Source: Bauldia sp. | Lineage (GTDB): Bacteria; Pseudomonadota; Alphaproteobacteria; Rhizobiales; Kaistiaceae | Assembly (NCBI GenBank): GCA_028284325.1 | Contig: JANQRX010000006.1 | Coordinates: 1 to 64,000 of the forward strand | Reading direction: 5' to 3' | Length of the DNA stretch: 64,000 bases | In this document: one piece after another, positions 60,706-64,000 of the stretch | Position numbering within the stretch: position 1 is the first letter of the stretch | How the letters are laid out: every line of letters begins with the position of its first letter | Notes under the pieces: generated by a model | What the model was told of the DNA's origin: nothing | Database searches by the model: none | Seen by the model: only the letters and a program-made list of their open reading frames with translations | Program-made: the position numbers and the translations under genes

Positions 60706-63240
60706 CAGCAGGCGTTCCAGGTACTCGCGCTCGATGATCGTCCGGCCGGTTTCGGAGAGGCGGCGGCGGATGGCCTCCAGAATCTCCCGCGCCCGCTGGG
60801 CGTCGATCTCGTCGGGTACGCGCACGCTGGCGCCGAGATCGGGGCTGTTGTCGCTCCGCGGCCGGCCGAGGGGATCGGTCGGCGGCAGGGTGCCGGAGAG
60901 CTGCCCCTGATTGCCCGGTCCGTTGCCGGGCTGCTGGCCCATCTCGGCCAACTGCTCCATGAGCGCCTGCGAGCCCTGACGCAGCGCCTCGAGGGCGCGC
61001 CCCTGTGAACCGACGGCAGCACCCGGAGCACCCTCGCCAAGCTGTCCGGCGGCCTGTCCCATCTCCTCGCCGGCGCGTCCCAACTGTTCCGCACCGCCCA
61101 TGTCGGCGAGTCCCTCCAGGAGTTCACGCAACTGGTCGGCGAGATCGCCCTGCTGCTGGCCAAGCTGACGGAGGGCTTCTTCGAGCTGCTCCCGGGTGGG
61201 CGCGCCGTCCTGACCTTCGCTGGCCTGACCTTCGCCGGCCTGCTCCCGGTCGGCGCGGAAGGTCCGGTTCATCAGCTCTTCCTGACGGCGGATGATGTCG
61301 CCGAGCTCGTTGAGCCCCTCCATCATCTCGCCAAGCTGCGGATCGTCGCCGAACAGGGGACGCCCCGCCTGCAGGTTTTCGAGCATGGCCTGCAACTCGC
61401 TCAGAAGCTGCTGGGCGGCGTCGCGGGCGCCACTCTGGGCAAGGTCCTCGATCCGGTCGAGGAGGCGTTCGAGATCGTCGCTGTCGAGGGTCGGCGCATT
61501 CAGATCCCGGGGCGGATTGCCAAGCTGTGGGTTCTGGAGCGCCTGTTCCGCCAGCGCCCGCAGGTAGTCCTGCATGGCGGCGCGGAGTTCCTCGGTCAGG
61601 CGGGCGATCTCCTCGTCGCTGGCACCATTCTCCAGGGCTTCGCGCAGCGCTTCCTGGGCGTCCGCCAGCCGTTGCTGGAGCGGCGACATGGAGCCCTGCT
61701 CGACGCCCAGCGCGATCTCCCACAGATAGTCGACCACGTCGCGCAAGCCGTCATCGTCGCGGGCCAGCACCAGCCGCCGGTAGGCCGACCGCAGGGCAAG
61801 GTGATTACCGGCGCTCTCAACGACGCCCGGCAGCGTCAACGCGTCCAGTGCCTCGGCGACGTGCTCGCGGGCATTGGCGTCGAGGGCGAGGTTGGAGCGC
61901 TGCTCGACGATGGCGCGGGCGAGCGGGCGGTTGAAGCGCCGCGACGGCAGCTCCAGCGTCATGGTTTCGCTGCGGCCTTCCTGATCGACCTCGTCGCGCG
62001 CGACCAGGGTGAGGTCGACCTCAGCGCCGGCCCAGGGATGGGCGGCGAGATTGCGCTCGGTCTGGCCGGTGCCGTCGCGGGTCCGCAACTGGGGCAGGTT
62101 GAGCGGCAGCGTCGGCGGCCGGTAGAGGGGCCGCGCGGGCACGCCGTCCGCGCCGGTGACGGGCGCCAGCTCGCCGAGGGCCGTGACCACGCCGTAGTCG
62201 TCGGCAAGATCGTAGGCGAGGCGTAGCGCGCCGTCGGTGGTTTCGGGCGCTCCCTGGAAGGCAACCGTAGGTGGCTCGTCGGGTTCGACGCGAAACTGCC
62301 ATCCGAGCACCCGCCGGCCCGACCGACGGATGGTGACGTCCTGATCCGAGGTGAGCTCGATACGGTGTTCCACCGGTGCGCCGGGATTGTCGCCCGGCGC
62401 CTGCGGCTCGAACCGGGCCGCTCCGGCGCCGAGATTGGTCGCGATCTCGAACCGGTCGCCGTCGCCCACGCGCACCGTGAGCACGCTGCCGGAAGGCACG
62501 ACATGGATGGTGCCGCGATGGGCGGCAAACTCGCCGGTGAGGAAGAGCGGCGGACGCGCCGTGTAGGAAGGGGGCGTGACCCAGGCATCGACCCGGGCCA
62601 CGGCCTCCGCCGTGTTGTCGATGCCGAGAAAGGCCTCGGCCACGCGTGCCTGGCGCTCCGGCCCGGCGACGACGAAGCCGACGACCAGGACGAGGACGAC
62701 GGCGAAGCGCAGGGCATACGGGTCGCGGGTCGCGAGGTCAGGCCGCGGTGCGCCGGCCTTCAGGCCGTGCAGACGGGCGATGATGCGCTCCCGATGGGCC
62801 CGCCACAATCGGCGGGCGGCGGGGTCGGTCTCGGTCGCCAGCGCGTCGCCGAAGGCCGTGGCCGGCCGGTGATCGAGGCCCGTTGCGGCTTCCACGCGGG
62901 CAAGGGCCGCCTCGGCGCCGGCGCCCGGCAGGCGGGCGAGTCGCCACAATGCTGCGAGGAGGACGGCGGCGAACAGTGCCAGCAGTGCCAGGCGGACGGG
63001 GACGTTGGTCAGGCGCCAGAGGCCCAGCCACGACACCGCGACGAACAGGCCGGCGACGCCGAGGACCGGCGCCAGCCGCCGCCATGCCTCCTCCCACAGG
63101 AGGCTGAGGCGGGCGCGCCTAAGCGTGCGGGCAAGGCGGCGTCCGGCCTGTGCCTCGCCGACCGCGGTCGGCGTTTCCCGGGCTTGCGTCCCTTGGGCTT
63201 GCGTCTGATCCGGGCGCAACTGATCGCCGGCCAGGGTCAT
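60694..63240 (-). CDS. DUF4175 (TIGR02302-type) membrane protein
   Basis: 848 residues. Two N-terminal helices (about 55-98) and another near 178-193, a beta-rich region, then a long Gln/Glu/Gly-rich helical C-terminus (about 500-780) full of coiled-coil-like repeats such as QLRELLEGLADMGG. TIGR02302 proteins are conserved next to lysA in alphaproteobacteria; function unknown, envelope location inferred. Confidence 0.9.
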   Translation of the reverse strand: MTLAGDQLRPDQTQAQGTQARETPTAVGEAQAGRRLARTLRRARLSLLWEEAWRRLAPVLGVAGLFVAVSWLGLWRLTNVPVRLALLALFAAVLLAALWRLARLPGAGAEAALARVEAATGLDHRPATAFGDALATETDPAARRLWRAHRERIIARLHGLKAGAPRPDLATRDPYALRFAVVLVLVVGFVVAGPERQARVAEAFLGIDNTAEAVARVDAWVTPPSYTARPPLFLTGEFAAHRGTIHVVPSGSVLTVRVGDGDRFEIATNLGAGAARFEPQAPGDNPGAPVEHRIELTSDQDVTIRRSGRRVLGWQFRVEPDEPPTVAFQGAPETTDGALRLAYDLADDYGVVTALGELAPVTGADGVPARPLYRPPTLPLNLPQLRTRDGTGQTERNLAAHPWAGAEVDLTLVARDEVDQEGRSETMTLELPSRRFNRPLARAIVEQRSNLALDANAREHVAEALDALTLPGVVESAGNHLALRSAYRRLVLARDDDGLRDVVDYLWEIALGVEQGSMSPLQQRLADAQEALREALENGASDEEIARLTEELRAAMQDYLRALAEQALQNPQLGNPPRDLNAPTLDSDDLERLLDRIEDLAQSGARDAAQQLLSELQAMLENLQAGRPLFGDDPQLGEMMEGLNELGDIIRRQEELMNRTFRADREQAGEGQASEGQDGAPTREQLEEALRQLGQQQGDLADQLRELLEGLADMGGAEQLGRAGEEMGQAAGQLGEGAPGAAVGSQGRALEALRQGSQALMEQLAEMGQQPGNGPGNQGQLSGTLPPTDPLGRPRSDNSPDLGASVRVPDEIDAQRAREILEAIRRRLSETGRTIIEREYLERLLERF

Positions 63241-63334
63241 ATCCGTGCCCCTCCGTGCCTATGCTCCGCGCCCCGTGAGCGGCGAACGTAGCACAGAAAA
63301 CGGCCCTCGCGAGGCGGTGACCGGGGCTAGCGAA

Positions 63335-64000
<666 letters not shown>

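Overview
The window is very GC-rich and densely coded, and its gene content points to an alphaproteobacterium, most likely of the Hyphomicrobiales (Rhizobiales). Three things support this. The right end carries the alphaproteobacterial block lysA, DUF4175 (TIGR02302), hpt, zinc-ribbon protein, ftsE, ftsX, ydcF, plsC, chaC, DUF2125, tyrC, hisC, metX, metW. There is a phaR/phaA/phaB polyhydroxybutyrate locus. A perfect CtrA-type site (TTAA-N7-TTAA) lies in front of ftsE. I saw no tRNA, rRNA, CRISPR array, phage or insertion sequence. The assignment is inference from gene content, not from a database search.

Layout. 0-6 kb: non-coding start, then a BaeSR-like two-component pair followed by a secreted YHYH protein, and a BTAD/TolB-like/TPR regulator divergent from a 69-residue DUF1127-like protein. 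6-15 kb: a cytoplasmic molybdopterin oxidoreductase set resembling SoeABC sulfite dehydrogenase, downstream of uxuA (mannonate dehydratase), an AraC regulator and an SDR; then a methyltransferase and a divergent alpha/beta hydrolase. 16-19.5 kb: a membrane GGDEF/EAL protein and a FeeM-type N-acyl amino acid synthase whose Shine-Dalgarno lies inside a perfect 9-bp hairpin arm. 19.5-23.3 kb: ribokinase, UxaA-family dehydratase, glycerate kinase. 23.4-26.9 kb: pyruvate carboxylase. 26.9-36 kb: a CPBP protease of atypical codon use, a bdhA-patatin-extensin operon with a MarR gene and a palindromic operator candidate, an EF-hand/ferric-reductase-like pair, a second patatin, ispG and ispA. 36-40.6 kb: mtgA, rpmF, a small membrane protein, phaR divergent from phaAB. 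41-48.7 kb: a NYN-domain protein with a disordered tail, a DUF985 cupin, gloB, a methyltransferase, metW-metX divergent from hisC-tyrC. 49-54.1 kb: an accessory sugar(-acid) uptake operon (two permeases, binding protein, enolase-superfamily enzyme) divergent from its GntR regulator. 54.1-64 kb: DUF2125, chaC, plsC, ydcF, ftsX, ftsE, zinc-ribbon protein, hpt, DUF4175 and the 3' part of lysA.

How the genes work together. phaA/phaB (synthesis of 3-hydroxybutyryl-CoA), phaR (repressor or granule sensor) and bdhA (oxidation of released 3-hydroxybutyrate) cover both arms of the PHB cycle. uxuA, the UxaA-family dehydratase, ribokinase, glycerate kinase and the binding-protein transporter with its enolase-superfamily enzyme suggest broad use of sugar acids. 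ispG/ispA serve isoprenoids, mtgA/ftsEX/DUF4175 the envelope, metXW/hisC/tyrC/lysA amino acids. The most unusual signals are the hairpin over the FeeM-type gene's ribosome-binding site, perfect palindromes in front of the GntR-, MarR- and PhaR-linked operons, a family of intergenic hairpin repeats at 37.6, 40.6 and 48.8 kb, and the insertion of the sugar-uptake block into an otherwise conserved core gene order.
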